Shown piece after piece: positions 30,691 to 40,640 of a stretch of DNA of 64,000 nucleotides. A model generated the notes under the pieces. That model saw only the letters and a list, made by a program, of their open reading frames with translations, had not been told where the DNA came from and made no database searches. The stretch lies in NCBI GenBank assembly GCA_029204225.1, contig CM055099.1, forward strand, positions 44,216,036-44,280,035, read 5' to 3'. A program made the position numbers and the translations under genes. This stretch comes from Diphasiastrum complanatum (lineage: Eukaryota; Streptophyta; Lycopodiopsida; Lycopodiales; Lycopodiaceae). Every line of letters begins with the position of its first letter. Positions within the stretch are counted from its first letter, which is position 1.

Positions 30691-31428
30691 TGTTGAATTT
30701 CACACGTGTGGATTGTCCACAACATGTACTTGTGATCTCCTAAGGTGTGTAGATGCACCAAGATTAAGATTAGATTGAGATTCAAGATCAATCTTAGATC
30801 CTATGGCAAAAACACACTACTACATGCATTCAAACACTTCCAACTCTCACTCACACGTGTGGGAAGTATTCAAAAAATAATCCAAGTAAAAACAAGCTGC
30901 TCTCTTCGGGTAGAGAGAGAAAAAATATCATGAGCTCTCGGGTAGAGAGAGAAAGCTAGAAATCCAATAACTCACAAAATCCATAAAATCACCAAATCAA
31001 TTAGCTTAAAAAATGAGAAGTACAATGATACTAGTAGATCCACAAGCTACCACTATGCTTAACTATGATTGGACCATACTTTGTCACCTCTTGATCTTAT
31101 TGGACCATTGATCCATGCACGTCTTAATTCTATTGGACTATATTCAAGCACACCTCAATTTCCCATTGGACCTCACAAGGTTCCACCTCTAAATCCTATT
31201 GGACCTCTTGGAATTCATCAAACAAAAGCATTACACGTGTCTACACTCTAATTGGCACGTGTTTAGCCTCTTACTTTATTTTGGCTCAATAGTGGCATTA
31301 CAAGTGGAAATGCATCATTTGCCATCTATGCCAAATTTATTCCTATCAACATCCTACACCTAGATGCTTGATGTAAAAAACATAAGACCCCTATATCTAA
31401 CATAGATAATCTTTTTCAATTCTTCACA
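30691..31428 (-). repeat. Copia 5' LTR, subfamily B (738 bp), minus
   Basis: The minus strand starts TGTGAAGAATTG and ends AATTCAACA followed by the PBS. It has the same length as, and is nearly identical to, 7052-7789. Together with 27646-28448 it forms the outer ends of a head-to-head inverted pair. Confidence 0.9.
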
Positions 31429-31636
31429 CCAAAAACCAGCCAAATCCAACATGTGAATTCAAAAATCAGAATTGATCAAGTTGTAAACCTATATAGGGTT
31501 TTGATCTACAAAAGATCCAATCTACAAATGCAAGAAACTCGATTTTGGTGTAGAATCTAATCTAGCATGCTCTAGCCTTCATATCTTCACTAAATCATTG
31601 ATATATATGATTCCTCCTTCATAACCTGAAACACAA
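31429..31636 (-). other. Leader fragment of copia family 2
   Basis: Similar to 39600-39771 (CGAGTTTTGATCTACAAAAG is shared in part). It is cut at 31428 by the LTR on its left. Confidence 0.6.
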
Positions 31637-31648
31637 GCTCTGATACCA
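31637..31648 (-). promoter_or_regulatory. Primer-binding site of copia family 2
   Basis: The minus strand reads TGGTATCAGAGC, abutting the LTR end ATCTTTCACA. Confidence 0.9.
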
Positions 31649-32293
31649 TGTGAAAGATTTGAAATCAATTCAGATCCAAATCTTCTAAAGATCTTTGGTT
31701 ACAAAACAAGCTATTCCACCAATCTTGCCAATGTAGAAAAATGAGCATCTACACACAAAATAGAATGCTAACTCTAATAGAACTTGATCAAACATGAATC
31801 AAAACATAAATAGAAGCTATTGTCTGTACAACAACAGTTTCCTACTGTATTTCATACGTGTGAACTAAATATAATAAATATAGGCCATTCTACACATAAA
31901 ATTACAAGATATCACAAGTATAGTGCACCAATGGATAGTAGAACCCAAGAGAACCATGTATAGGCATGAAATGAGATAGAGAAGAGAGAAGATTTGCTTC
32001 CCCATGAGTTACATCCTTTTATAACAGTCCAAACCCTACTTGGCCACTTGGCTTTCCTGCCAAAATGTAAACCCTACTATTTTTGGGTCTAGATTCAATG
32101 TACCCAACATTCAAATTTCGGTCTCCTCAAACTCGAGTTCTAACTTTCCCACACTTTCAAAAAGTGTCTATTCAAATGAAATTTAGACTAATTAACTTTG
32201 AAAAGTCAAACTCTAAGTCTAATATAAAGTTGGCCTCAATTTGCCAAATATAAAAATGTAGCAAATATGATTAAACTAGTTGAATTTCTCACA
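31649..32293 (-). repeat. Copia family 2 LTR (645 bp), minus
   Basis: The plus strand starts TGTGAAAGATTTG and ends GAATTTCTCACA, giving TG...CA ends in either reading. A partial second copy lies at 39784-40075, and the other LTR end (TGTGAGAAATTGTCAACTAG) occurs at 38964. It adjoins the unrecognised block on the right. Confidence 0.85.
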
Positions 32294-32299
32294 AAAATT

Positions 32300-32530
32300 T
32301 AATATCGCTTTCGAGCATAGTGGGCAAAAGCAAAAAAGAGCATATACACAAAGTGTGCTTGACAACGATATCGGGAGGACGATATTGATCTCGAACACAG
32401 AAGGTAAGAGCAAAAAACATGAAAGGAGGCGTCGCGCTCAAGAGCGATATCGGGTGGTATCGGTCTCGCACAATTGGGTGCTTGGACGGTGGCGAGTGGA
32501 AAAGGGTGTGCTCGAGAGCGATATCACAGA
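32300..32530. repeat. Degenerate ~75-80-bp repeats with CGATATCG core
   Basis: CGATATCGGG begins at 32366 and 32445, and CGATATCA at 32519. The segments 32302-32337 and 32382-32417 (ending AAGCAAAAAA or GAGCAAAAAA) also match each other 80 bases apart. The repeats start only a few bases right of the copia LTR. Their position at the edge of an unrecognised coding block suggests subterminal repeats of a DNA transposon, which is inference. Confidence 0.65.
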
Positions 32531-32799
32531 AATCCAAAAAATTTTGCGATGAAAATTGCTCGTTTGTGACATCCTTATAAGCAAAATTTTTCCACACATG
32601 CGAACAGCGATGGCCGGACACGTCTCATCACGAGATGGTACCACGTGTGTATCTATACTAGTATGACTCAATGGATAGGGTGTTTACTAAGTTGCATGAT
32701 GATTTCAAATCTACAAATAGTTGCCCTCTGCATGATAAGAAGTGCAAATTTTTGGAATTTCAGTCCACATTTGTTTTTTTTTCTTTTGTTGATTATTGG

Positions 32800-33470
32800 T
32801 GATAGTTCTGATATTGCATCAACATCTACATCTGAGGTCGGTTCTTCAAGTAGTGTCAAAACTACAAAATTCAAACTTGTTGATTTGGATTCATTTCTTC
32901 AGGATACCAGTGTATATAATGATGATTGTTCAGATTTCGATCATGCCCAAAATAGGGCTTTTTTTATAGGTTCTCCTTCTGCTACCTCTCTTCCCTCTAA
33001 TTGCAAGACTTTGATTACTCTCCCTACTTATATTATCAATAACGATTCTTTTTTAACTTTATTGGATATATATGATCTTTGACTTCATAGATGCTGAAGC
33101 CCTTTGTATTTTGAGCAAAGATTTAGATGAATTTTTTGACTTAATTGATTATGAGACCGATGATCGTCTCCCAGGAGTGGATGATCCACTCAATGATCAA
33201 TTTTTGTCAGGATAAGATTGCTTGAAGATGGCTATTGATCAACTTCATAGAAATGAAGCTGATCTTCCTAGAAGAGATGAGTTTCAAAAGTCAAAATTGA
33301 CTTGGCTTTCCGAAGCTTTCTGTATATACTCCAAACTTTCTGACTACAAGAGGAGGCCACAATATTGATATTGAAACAGTCATAAGTGAAGACCAAGCTG
33401 AATGCGTAACTTCTTTTTTTACTTTTATTAGAGGATGTGTAACGCCAGAATTTTTGTAGTGAAACTCACA
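32800..33470 (+). pseudogene. Unrecognised acidic, Ser-rich protein remnant
   Basis: I do not recognise this. About 32800-33080 reads a Ser/Thr-rich segment (SSDIASTSTSEVGSSSSVKT) followed by VDLDSFLQDTSVYNDD and ITLPTYIINNDSFLTLL. After a frame change near 33078 it continues FIDAEALCILSKDLDEFF, YETDDRLPGVDDPLNDQFL, a stop, then DQLHRNEADLPRRDEFQKSK and LTWLSEAFCIYSKLSDYK. The run of plausible protein across one frameshift and one stop argues for a decayed gene or exons, not chance. It contains no retroelement motif. It converges with the minus-strand remnant at 33993-35150. Confidence 0.45.
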
Positions 33471-33497
33471 TTATTTCTATTTTAGAAAACTTTATAT

Positions 33498-33974
33498 GTG
33501 GATGAGTTTGCAATCCGTCAGGGAGGACACATATCTTCTGTTGGTGAACTTTTAAGAGATCATGCACTGGGACATTATTTGAAGTCCTTCAAGAATAATG
33601 AAATAAGTGTGGCACATTCAAAGTTTCATCAACATGGTGAAACAATGATTATGGCGATCAAAGCACTTTCTCATTTTCTTGGTGGACATAATTTTGCGAG
33701 TGTGCATAGCATAATTTTTGTTAGAAAAAACATAGCTCTTAAAATTTTAGGATACGGCCCATTGAACTCGATGCTTAGATCATCACATTTTGCATTGTAT
33801 GCTTGTTGCCTATGTGGATTTGAGTACTGTACACAACTACAACCCTATGAAAGGAGAAAGCTATTGCACGACTCCAAGCTACAATTGTCATTGGAGAAGG
33901 TGTCGAAGAAGGAATATATTTTTAAAACTGTCAAAACTTTGTATAATTTCTTTGTGTATCAATATATAAAATGA
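33498..33974 (+). CDS. Unrecognised ORF, 158 codons
   Basis: An uninterrupted open frame from MDEFAIRQGGHISSVGELLR through ALSHFLGGHNFASVHSIIF and HFALYACCLCGFEY to a lysine-rich tail ending FVYQYIK. It is alpha-helical looking, with a short CCLC cysteine cluster. No transmembrane segment is obvious. It follows the acidic remnant on the same strand and may be a later exon of the same gene, since upstream sequence is also open. The stop lies 19 bases from the end of the opposing remnant. No function is assigned. Confidence 0.4.
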   Translation: MDEFAIRQGGHISSVGELLRDHALGHYLKSFKNNEISVAHSKFHQHGETMIMAIKALSHFLGGHNFASVHSIIFVRKNIALKILGYGPLNSMLRSSHFALYACCLCGFEYCTQLQPYERRKLLHDSKLQLSLEKVSKKEYIFKTVKTLYNFFVYQYIK

Positions 33975-33992
33975 TATCTTTATATCTATTGC

Positions 33993-35150
33993 CTATTGGC
34001 ATGTATAAATTTGCAATTTTTTTTTTCTCATAGTTTGTCTATTTTGTATTGTGTCGATTTGCACTCTTCTACAAAACCATTGGAAAAGATTCAAAATGTA
34101 GTTGTTCGTTGTACTGGTTCCACCATGTTGTGTACTTTTGTGAAATGCTGCTCTTGCTTGCCAATGAGATTTTCTCATTCTTTGTGATGACCATATGTTG
34201 AGGCTTCTACTATTTCTTGCCAAGAATGTTGAATGATGATGTAATATGTGCTGCATTTCATAAATCAAAATCAAAATCAATACTAGAAAAAGATATATAG
34301 TAGCATGAAATTTCTTAATGCATTGAATTCTTACCATATAATGAGTTATGTGATCTTTTTCCCATGCACTCTTGATTGCATCAACAAATTCACTAGTTGT
34401 TTTATGTATTATTTGCACATCATTATTTGAAAATTTATCTTTTCTTAAATATTTCACCATGTTTCAAGCTTTTTCCATACTTCTGCTTTGAGTAGTCAAG
34501 TTGAACCTCGGTCCTCAAAATCTTGAGTTCCAACTATTATCTCTTTCCCAACTGAGTATTGAATTCTAGATTCTTTTCCAGAGTAGTTTGATAAGAATCT
34601 TCGAGCTTTAGAGCCACCAATGACCAGTTTGCATGGAATATTTTCTGATTTACCTGAGAGCTTATCATCTTTTTTTAAATTTTAACATGGCCTTTATGTA
34701 ATCTCGCTCTAGACAAAACATCTTTGAATCTAGAAATGGCTTGCTTTGAAGATGATTCTGGCTCAGTATTCCATGCAAATAATATGTGAAGATATATATA
34801 TTTTTCTATTATACACACCTCTGCATGTACTATACTAATACGCACATAAGAAATTGGAATTGGTAGTATGGGTTTCCAATTTGGATCTTCTCGATCTCTT
34901 GATATTCATGTACTCCTTGTCAGGTCTTTTCTTGTCTTCATGCAATACAGACAAGGGTGCTTTGAATTAGCTCCATGAGAGACGTTGAACATACACTTTA
35001 ATGTCTTTAGATCTCCTGCCAAATGCCATTCTATTGCCAATGCTTGGAACAATAAGTGGAACTCCCTCCATGTGACTTTTGATGATGGCAAGATATGACA
35101 TTCTACTAAATATCCATGAGATAATGTCGTGGTCTTCTTTCAGCACCTAG
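33993..35150 (-). pseudogene. Unrecognised multi-exon gene remnant, minus strand
   Basis: Minus strand. About 35130-34690 is almost one frame: SSKVTWREFHLLFQALAIEW, HLAGDLKTLKCMFNVSHGAN, a Cys pair in HPCLYC, then a TGA and PILPIPISYVRISIVHAEV and FAWNTEPESSSKQAISRF. After a 1-base shift near 34685 come KSENIPCKLVIGGSKARRFL and GKESRIQYSVGKEIIVGTQD, another TGA, and SEFVDAIKSAWEKDHITHYM. That last block ends at a good splice donor (GTAAGAAT). A matching acceptor (ATGAAATGCAG) opens HILHHHSTFLARNSRSLNIW. Both TGA codons sit where TGG would suit. The Cys pair hints at a zinc-binding fold. It could be a DNA-transposon protein or a host gene; I cannot name the family. Confidence 0.5.
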
Positions 35151-35444
35151 AAGAGAGACGAAATATTGTTGCATCATAAAATCAACATAAAAATGATTAT
35201 CCATATAGAAATTGCAATAGAGCAACTATACCTAAAATGCTGCCAAACCACCAAATATCATTCTCTAATTGAACATTGAAGTTCTCCATACACCACAATG
35301 AATTTGAGAGAGATATGGATCATGCAAATTGAAATCGGGAAGATTCACCAACTTGCAACCTAGCTCCTCTCCTTGGATGAGAGTACTAGTTGATCACCAC
35401 CAAGCTCCAATAAAAAGCACCACCTCTCCAAACTTGTAAGCCTT
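35151..35444 (-). other. Short spacer, possibly leader of the next element
   Basis: Non-coding. The right-hand part probably belongs to the leader of the element whose PBS lies at 35445. Confidence 0.35.
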
Positions 35445-35456
35445 GCTCTGATGCCA
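35445..35456 (-). promoter_or_regulatory. Primer-binding site (tRNA-Met type)
   Basis: The minus strand reads TGGCATCAGAGC, one base from the canonical site, one base away from an LTR end (TTCTCTTACA). Confidence 0.75.
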
Positions 35457-35457
35457 C

Positions 35458-35818
35458 TGTAAGAGAAGCTCCTTAGATCCTGCTTACAACTCACAAACAC
35501 AATGGATAACACACTATGGAGAAACCACCCAACCAAGTAGAAGCATCCAATCAAACTCTAGAAGCCTCACCCCCAAGCCAAGGAACAAGAAGCATGAATA
35601 TAGAGTGAGAGCTTGGCAATGAATCCACAACCATAATGAGGAGTAGGATGAGTTTGGACCCAATATATAGAACCAAAAGCATCCTGGGCACATAGCCATG
35701 CATAGCCCTAAGATCCCTATACATAGATTCACCTAGAATAGAGTCCTAAGCATGGACCAACTATTAATAGAATTGCAATCATAATGAGCTTCCAAATTTT
35801 TCTCTTGTCAGTCACAAG
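35458..35818 (-). repeat. Third copia-type LTR, right end approximate
   Basis: The plus strand starts TGTAAGAGAAGCTCC next to the PBS. It is unlike the two other copia LTR families here. It ends near 35818, where gypsy protease sequence begins. Confidence 0.6.
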
Positions 35819-36872
35819 TGTGATCCTTTGTTGATGAATCATCATCCTCTTTTTGAACCACTGGTTTGATAGTCCAAGCTGTAAAATCAACTTTAACTGC
35901 ACATTCACAATTTTCAAAAGTGATTTTTCCAGTACCCCAGTTATGAATTACTTGCGCAACTCGTAACCATGGACGTCCCAATAAAGCTTGGTAGACATTT
36001 GGTGCTTTTGGTAAGTCCATCACTAAGAAAGTAATGACGAATTGTACTCCCGCAATTCTGACAAGTATATCTTCAACCATTCCTCGTGGACAAACTGTCG
36101 TCTGATCAGCTAGCTTAATAGCAAAAGACATAGGCTTGATCTTTGTAAGGCCCCATTTTGCACATAGCTTTGTAGAGATCAAGTTAACTCCTAAACGGCC
36201 ATCTATCACAGCTGCTTCCTTAGGAAATTGTCTATGGTTGCATCGGCAAAGTGATATTCTTTTGTTCACTTTCCCAAGTAGCTTCAACATGGAGTACTTC
36301 ATTATATTATTCAAATCCAGCACAAAAAAGTGGCTCTTGATAGACTTCTGGTTGTTCTTGAGCTAACTTTTGCGCTAAGACTTCTCTTGCTTTTGGCACC
36401 AACTTCAAGAACTCTCCCAATGGGATATTAATCTTACGAGACAAAATATTCATAAGCAGTTATGTTTGTGGTGCTTCTGGTTCAGTCATCTTGAAGGGTT
36501 GTTCATGATGATGCAACTGATCATTCATATCCGTACGTAAATTTCTTGGTGGATGCAATGGTGAAGAATGAACTTCTGCTGTTGCTTTAGCAGTTTCAAG
36601 CTCCTCCTCTTCTTGCAGATGTTTAATCCACTGTCTCATATTCTGATATCTTCGTTTTTCTGCATTAGGACTTGGATAGACTCCTGATGTTGTTGGTGTA
36701 TCATTCAATAGTATAGAATCAGCAAGTACTGGATCCGCTACTGGTTCTTTTTGTTTCTGTGCTCTGGTGACCACCATCAAGGGTGCACTTGGTTTATTCT
36801 GAGCTGTTGGTCTTCGCTTGATTGTTATCAAATTTATAGGTGTTATAGTTGGTGGTGGCTTTGGTCTTGCTG
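35819..36872 (-). pseudogene. Gypsy (tRNA-Asp primed) gag/protease remnant
   Basis: Minus strand. 36872-36460 reads ARPKPPPTITP, then MVVTRAQKQKEPVADP and a Glu-rich helix (QWIKHLQEEEELETAKA): a gag-protease linker of low complexity. After frame changes, 36323-35808 encodes a retropepsin-like domain with VIDGRLGVNLIS (an aspartyl site with unusual context), then MSFAIKLADQTTVCPRGMVE, ITFLVMDLPKA and QALLGRPWLRVAQVIHNWGT. This resembles the protease of plant non-chromovirus gypsy elements. RT and integrase are absent, cut by the copia LTR on the left. The upstream side is fused to 25S rRNA sequence, and the open frame continues a short way into it. Confidence 0.7.
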
Positions 36873-36874
36873 GA

Positions 36875-36930
<56 letters not shown>

Positions 36931-37180
36931 AGTCTTTCGCCCCCATACCCAAGTCTGACGAACGATTTGCGTGTCAGTATCGCTACGAGCCTCCACCAGA
37001 GTTTCCTCTGGCTTCGCCCTGCTCAGACATAGTTCACCATCTTTTGGGTCCCAGCAGGTATGCTCACACTCGAACCTTTCACAGAAGATCATGGTCGGTC
37101 GATGGTGCACCCCCACAAAAGAGGGATCCCACCTGTCAGTTTCCTTGCGCCTCAATGGGTTTGCCACCCACCGGCTCGCA
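36873..37180 (-). rRNA. Fragment of nuclear 25S rRNA (about 308 bp)
   Basis: The minus strand carries the conserved 25S segment that includes GCCAGAGGAAACTCTGGTGG, then GATACTGACACGCAAATCG, GACTAATCGAACCATCTAGT and AGCTGGTTCCCTCCGAAG. The plus strand is therefore antisense. I know this region from the universally conserved large-subunit sequence; a handful of substitutions separate it from typical plants, several of them C-to-T or G-to-A. It is not a functional rRNA gene. It lies inside a gypsy element, between the 5' leader and the gag-protease linker, in the same sense as the element. Confidence 0.88.
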
Positions 37181-37880
37181 AAGTAAAGTAAATGTAAACG
37201 GACGTGGCAAATGTAAATAGAATGTTCTAGAAACTCAACGAAGGTTCTGGAGAAGGATCAAGAGTAATGCTAGTATTTTTGCAAAAAAATGACCTTTTTG
37301 ACAAAAATATGACAATATGACAACTGATCCTTTGAAAACTTTTCTATTTTTGGTATTATTCTTCGTCGACCTGGCAATAGATAGATCTGAATCACGCCTA
37401 TGCACAGTGAATCGAGCGAAGGTTCTTTTTCTGTATTTTTAGGGTTCTGGTGTTTTTTTGACGGTTTTCCTGATGTTTCTGAAAATTTGATGGGAATTAA
37501 TCTTCGCCCTTCAAATTGAAGGTTTCGTGAACAAAACTGGAAGTGTCTGCAACTCGGCAAAGGTAACCTGAAGGAGGGCAAAAAGTTATAAGCTCTGATG
37601 ACGTTTTTTGCCTCTTTTTGACCAAATCTAACAGATTTGACTGATTTTTGTTGTTTTTTATGATATCTCAGATCCAAATGGATCTTAAGATTGGTGATCT
37701 GAATAGTTTTTCCTGTTTAATAATCGAATTAGATTTCAAACAAGCAACACTCAAATCAGGCAAAATCAGTCCCAAACTAACCCTAAATGCAGATCTAACA
37801 CTATTCATGCCATGACAAGATGCCTAATGCAAGCTAACCATCCAACAATCATGCTACAAGCTGAAAAATTGGCGTAGCTC
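37181..37880 (-). other. Leader of tRNA-Asp-primed gypsy element
   Basis: No gene. It lies between the rRNA fragment and the PBS. Short open frames here have no recognisable motif. Confidence 0.5.
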
Positions 37881-37896
37881 CTCGGCAACGGCGCCA
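37881..37896 (-). promoter_or_regulatory. Primer-binding site (tRNA-Asp)
   Basis: The plus strand reads CTCGGCAACGGCGCCA, one mismatch from the 3' end of plant tRNA-Asp including CCA. The minus strand therefore holds a tRNA-Asp primer site, typical of Athila/Tat-type gypsy elements. It is four bases from the LTR end. Confidence 0.88.
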
Positions 37897-37900
37897 AAGT

Positions 37901-38690
37901 TGTAGTGGATTTCTTTCCTTACCTAACCTCAAACCAAGATCTAGTCAATCTAGCATCAAATAGACGAGATTAGTTGTCACGCGTAGGATCGTTCCCATGA
38001 GAGCGATAGTATAGTTCAGATTTTAACATAAATGGAGGATCCAAATCTAACACTAACATCCATTAACCCTAAACATTAACACTACAATCCATTAAGACTA
38101 CACATCCACGACAAAGATAGCTTACCCTTTTTCTCTCTCCCTTTCTCTGTCATAAAAAGTATAATAACACTCAATCCCAATAACATTCAGATCCAACAAT
38201 TAGCAAAGTCCAAAGAAAGCATGAGAGATGGAAGAGAAAAGAAGGGCAACGACATTCATCAATCCATTTCTGAAGAGAACCAATCTGCTTTATTGAAATG
38301 AAGAAATGAACATGTGTAGGAACTCGAGTTGGTCTCTTTTTATAATAAAGAGGAGGACCTTGGCCTCTGACTCCTGTTGGTCCATTTTTACCTCCCTAAT
38401 TATTCAAATTTAAAAAAGAGTGAGAACCATCCAAATTGGAGGGAAAGCCAACTTGACATTTAGGCCCTGCGACATTAAAAGTCCCGCAAAAAGGCCTAAA
38501 GTCTTTTTATTGACTTTCTAATTAATCAAATAACTATGTGATCATCGGGTTGGACTTACACACGCAGGGTGCCAAGTCCCTCTCACTTATTAACTAGGGA
38601 TAGGGTTGCCTTAAGATCTGCAAACCCTCCAACAGCCACATCATCCATTGGCAGTTTGTGTTGACCTTCTAGATTTCTACAATCTAGGAC
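37901..38690 (-). repeat. LTR of tRNA-Asp-primed gypsy, outer end approximate
   Basis: The plus strand starts TGTAGTGGATTTC. An inverted partial copy at 40438-40859 confirms the family over about 390 bases (to about 38270). A TATA-like element on the minus strand (complement of about 38335-38350) fits an LTR promoter. It carries an imperfect CT-rich stretch at about 38130-38147. The outer end is near 38690. Confidence 0.75.
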
Positions 38691-38693
38691 CTA

Positions 38694-38963
38694 ACTCCTA
38701 TAATTTAGGAGATGTCATATTAGACTCAAATGAAAGCTAATCAAAATGGATCTGAATATTACAAGTGTCATTTCACACGTGTGGATCTACATAGATGTCA
38801 AAAATACATCAAAAACCATGTGAAAATTGCTAAATTCTAACATATATCAGTTATGAAAGTTATAAAATAGTAGAAAGGAGGTCTATACTTAGGATGGAGA
38901 TCATTCTTAAGATGGATCAAAGTAGTGTGGTTAAATCTACCCTAAAACTAGTTGAAGAGGGAG
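38694..38963 (+). other. 3' internal end and purine tract of copia family 2
   Basis: Non-coding DNA ending in GAAGAGGGAG (38954-38963), directly before LTR sequence TGTGAGAAATTG. It contains one CACACGTGTG palindrome. Confidence 0.6.
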
Positions 38964-39080
38964 TGTGAGAAATTGTCAACTAGTTTGTTGGCTTATTGGC
39001 ATTTTTGGAGGCCAAAATGAAATCTCAACTTAAAGATAGTTTCATATTTGTCAATAGAGGCCTAAATAGTGTTTGTACTA
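38964..39080 (+). repeat. 5' portion of copia family 2 LTR (truncated)
   Basis: Starts TGTGAGAAATTGTCAACTAG after the purine tract, and is cut by an inverted gag fragment at about 39080. Confidence 0.6.
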
Positions 39081-39771
39081 TTTTTGGCAAGTAGATAAGT
39101 GGATGAGTCCTCACTTTCCACAATGAATAGTTCCTAGAGGTAAGCCTATCATTGCCTTCCAACATGTATCCACTTGATGTAGCCATGTTGCAATGACCCG
39201 ATCCTTCTCTTTCAGTCTGTTCCAATGCACAAAGCATTTTTTTTTTAAATACAACAAATTTTTGATAAAAAGAAATCACAAAGATATGAAACCTCTCAAT
39301 TCTCTTCTAGCACTTATATCTAGCAAATCAACACATATAATATAGAAATCTTGATCAACCTATGATCTATCCTCAATATAATGACCACTTCCTAAGATTG
39401 AAAAACACTCTAATGAAGTTCAGTAACCTCACAAAATAGAAATCCAATCAAAATTAGGGTTTTGACAAAATCACAAAAAAATGAATATTTCAAATTCTAC
39501 ATACAATTGCCTGAATCCTTGATATAGAAATCTTGTAGCCTCAAGTGAGACTTTCCTATGCATCCAAAATCGGCTACTTCCAGTAAGTGTGGTGTGAAAT
39601 AGGAATTCCTCATGTTCAATAACCAAAAACGAGTTTTGATCTACAAAAGATCCAATCTACATATGCAAGAAACACGATGTTTGGGTAGAAGTCAATCTAG
39701 CATGCTCTAGCATTGATATCTTCTCTAAATCCTTATATATGTGCTCGATCATTTCATAACCTACAACACAA
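39081..39771 (-). pseudogene. gag: Copia family 2 gag start and leader, inverted
   Basis: The minus-strand ATG at 39186-39184 reads MATSSGYMLEGNDRLTSRNY then SLWKVRT before truncation, as in the gag at 8119. Upstream, 39190-39560 matches the leader at 7790-8118. Only about 35 codons of gag are present. It lies back-to-back with the LTR piece on its left. Confidence 0.75.
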
Positions 39772-40075
39772 GATCCGATACCATGTGAAGAATTTGGGAT
39801 CAATCAAGATCCAAATCCATAACCTAATCTTTGGTTAGAAATAGATCAACTCTACCAATCTTGCCAATGTGAAAAAATCAACATCTACTTAATGAAAGAG
39901 ATGCAAACTCACTAAGAACTTGATAAAACATCAAACATAAGATATGATGAAGTTGTTGTCCATACAAAAATAGTAAGCTACTGTATTTCACACATGTGGA
40001 TCCAAAAATAGAATAAAATAAGCATTCTACACACAAGATTGCAAGATATCACCAACGTGCTAATTTCTTGTGAAA
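39772..40075 (-). repeat. Degenerate PBS and truncated copia family 2 LTR
   Basis: 39772-39783 is a decayed primer site (minus TGGTATCGGATC). The LTR begins at 39784 (plus TGTGAAGAATTTGG) and resembles 31649-31930 before being cut at about 40075 by another copia fragment. Confidence 0.65.
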
Positions 40076-40078
40076 TAG

Positions 40079-40437
40079 GTGGCCAATGCTATTTTGGATG
40101 GAAGGACACCTTTTGAGATGCTATTCAAGAGGAGGCTGAGTGTCAATTTTCTTAAAATGTTTGGATGCACATGCTATGTCAACATAACTTTTGATGATAG
40201 GACCAAGGAGGATTCATCTTCAAGGAAATGTATATTTGTTGGATATAGCGAGGTGAGTAAAGCTACAAGGTTTACATTCCTTCTACTAATAAGGCGATTA
40301 TTGGTAGAGATGTCATTTTTTATGAGGAAAACATTCCAAAAGTATCTTCCAGTACTATTGATGGTGATGTGGATGGATCTAACATTCTTGCTATTGATGT
40401 AAAGGATCCTACTTTAGATGGTGATGATGATGGACCT
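40079..40437 (+). pseudogene. Copia integrase C-terminal fragment
   Basis: Reads ANAILDGRTPFEMLFKRRL, then MFGCTCYVNITFDDRTKED and KCIFVGYSEVSKA, the copia integrase C-terminal block, then loses frame. It begins after truncated LTR sequence and ends at a gypsy LTR fragment. Confidence 0.8.
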
Positions 40438-40560
40438 TCTTCTGAAATGGATTGATGAATGTCCTTGCTCTCTATCACTTTTCCTCCATCTCTCATGCTT
40501 TTCTTGAATTTTGCTAATTGTTGGATCTAATTGTTATTGGGATTGCATGTTGTTATACTT

Positions 40561-40640
<80 letters not shown>

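Noticed and set aside
36916-37167. 83-codon minus-strand ORF upstream of the gypsy gag remnant
   Set aside because: It is a translation of the 25S rRNA fragment, not a protein gene.
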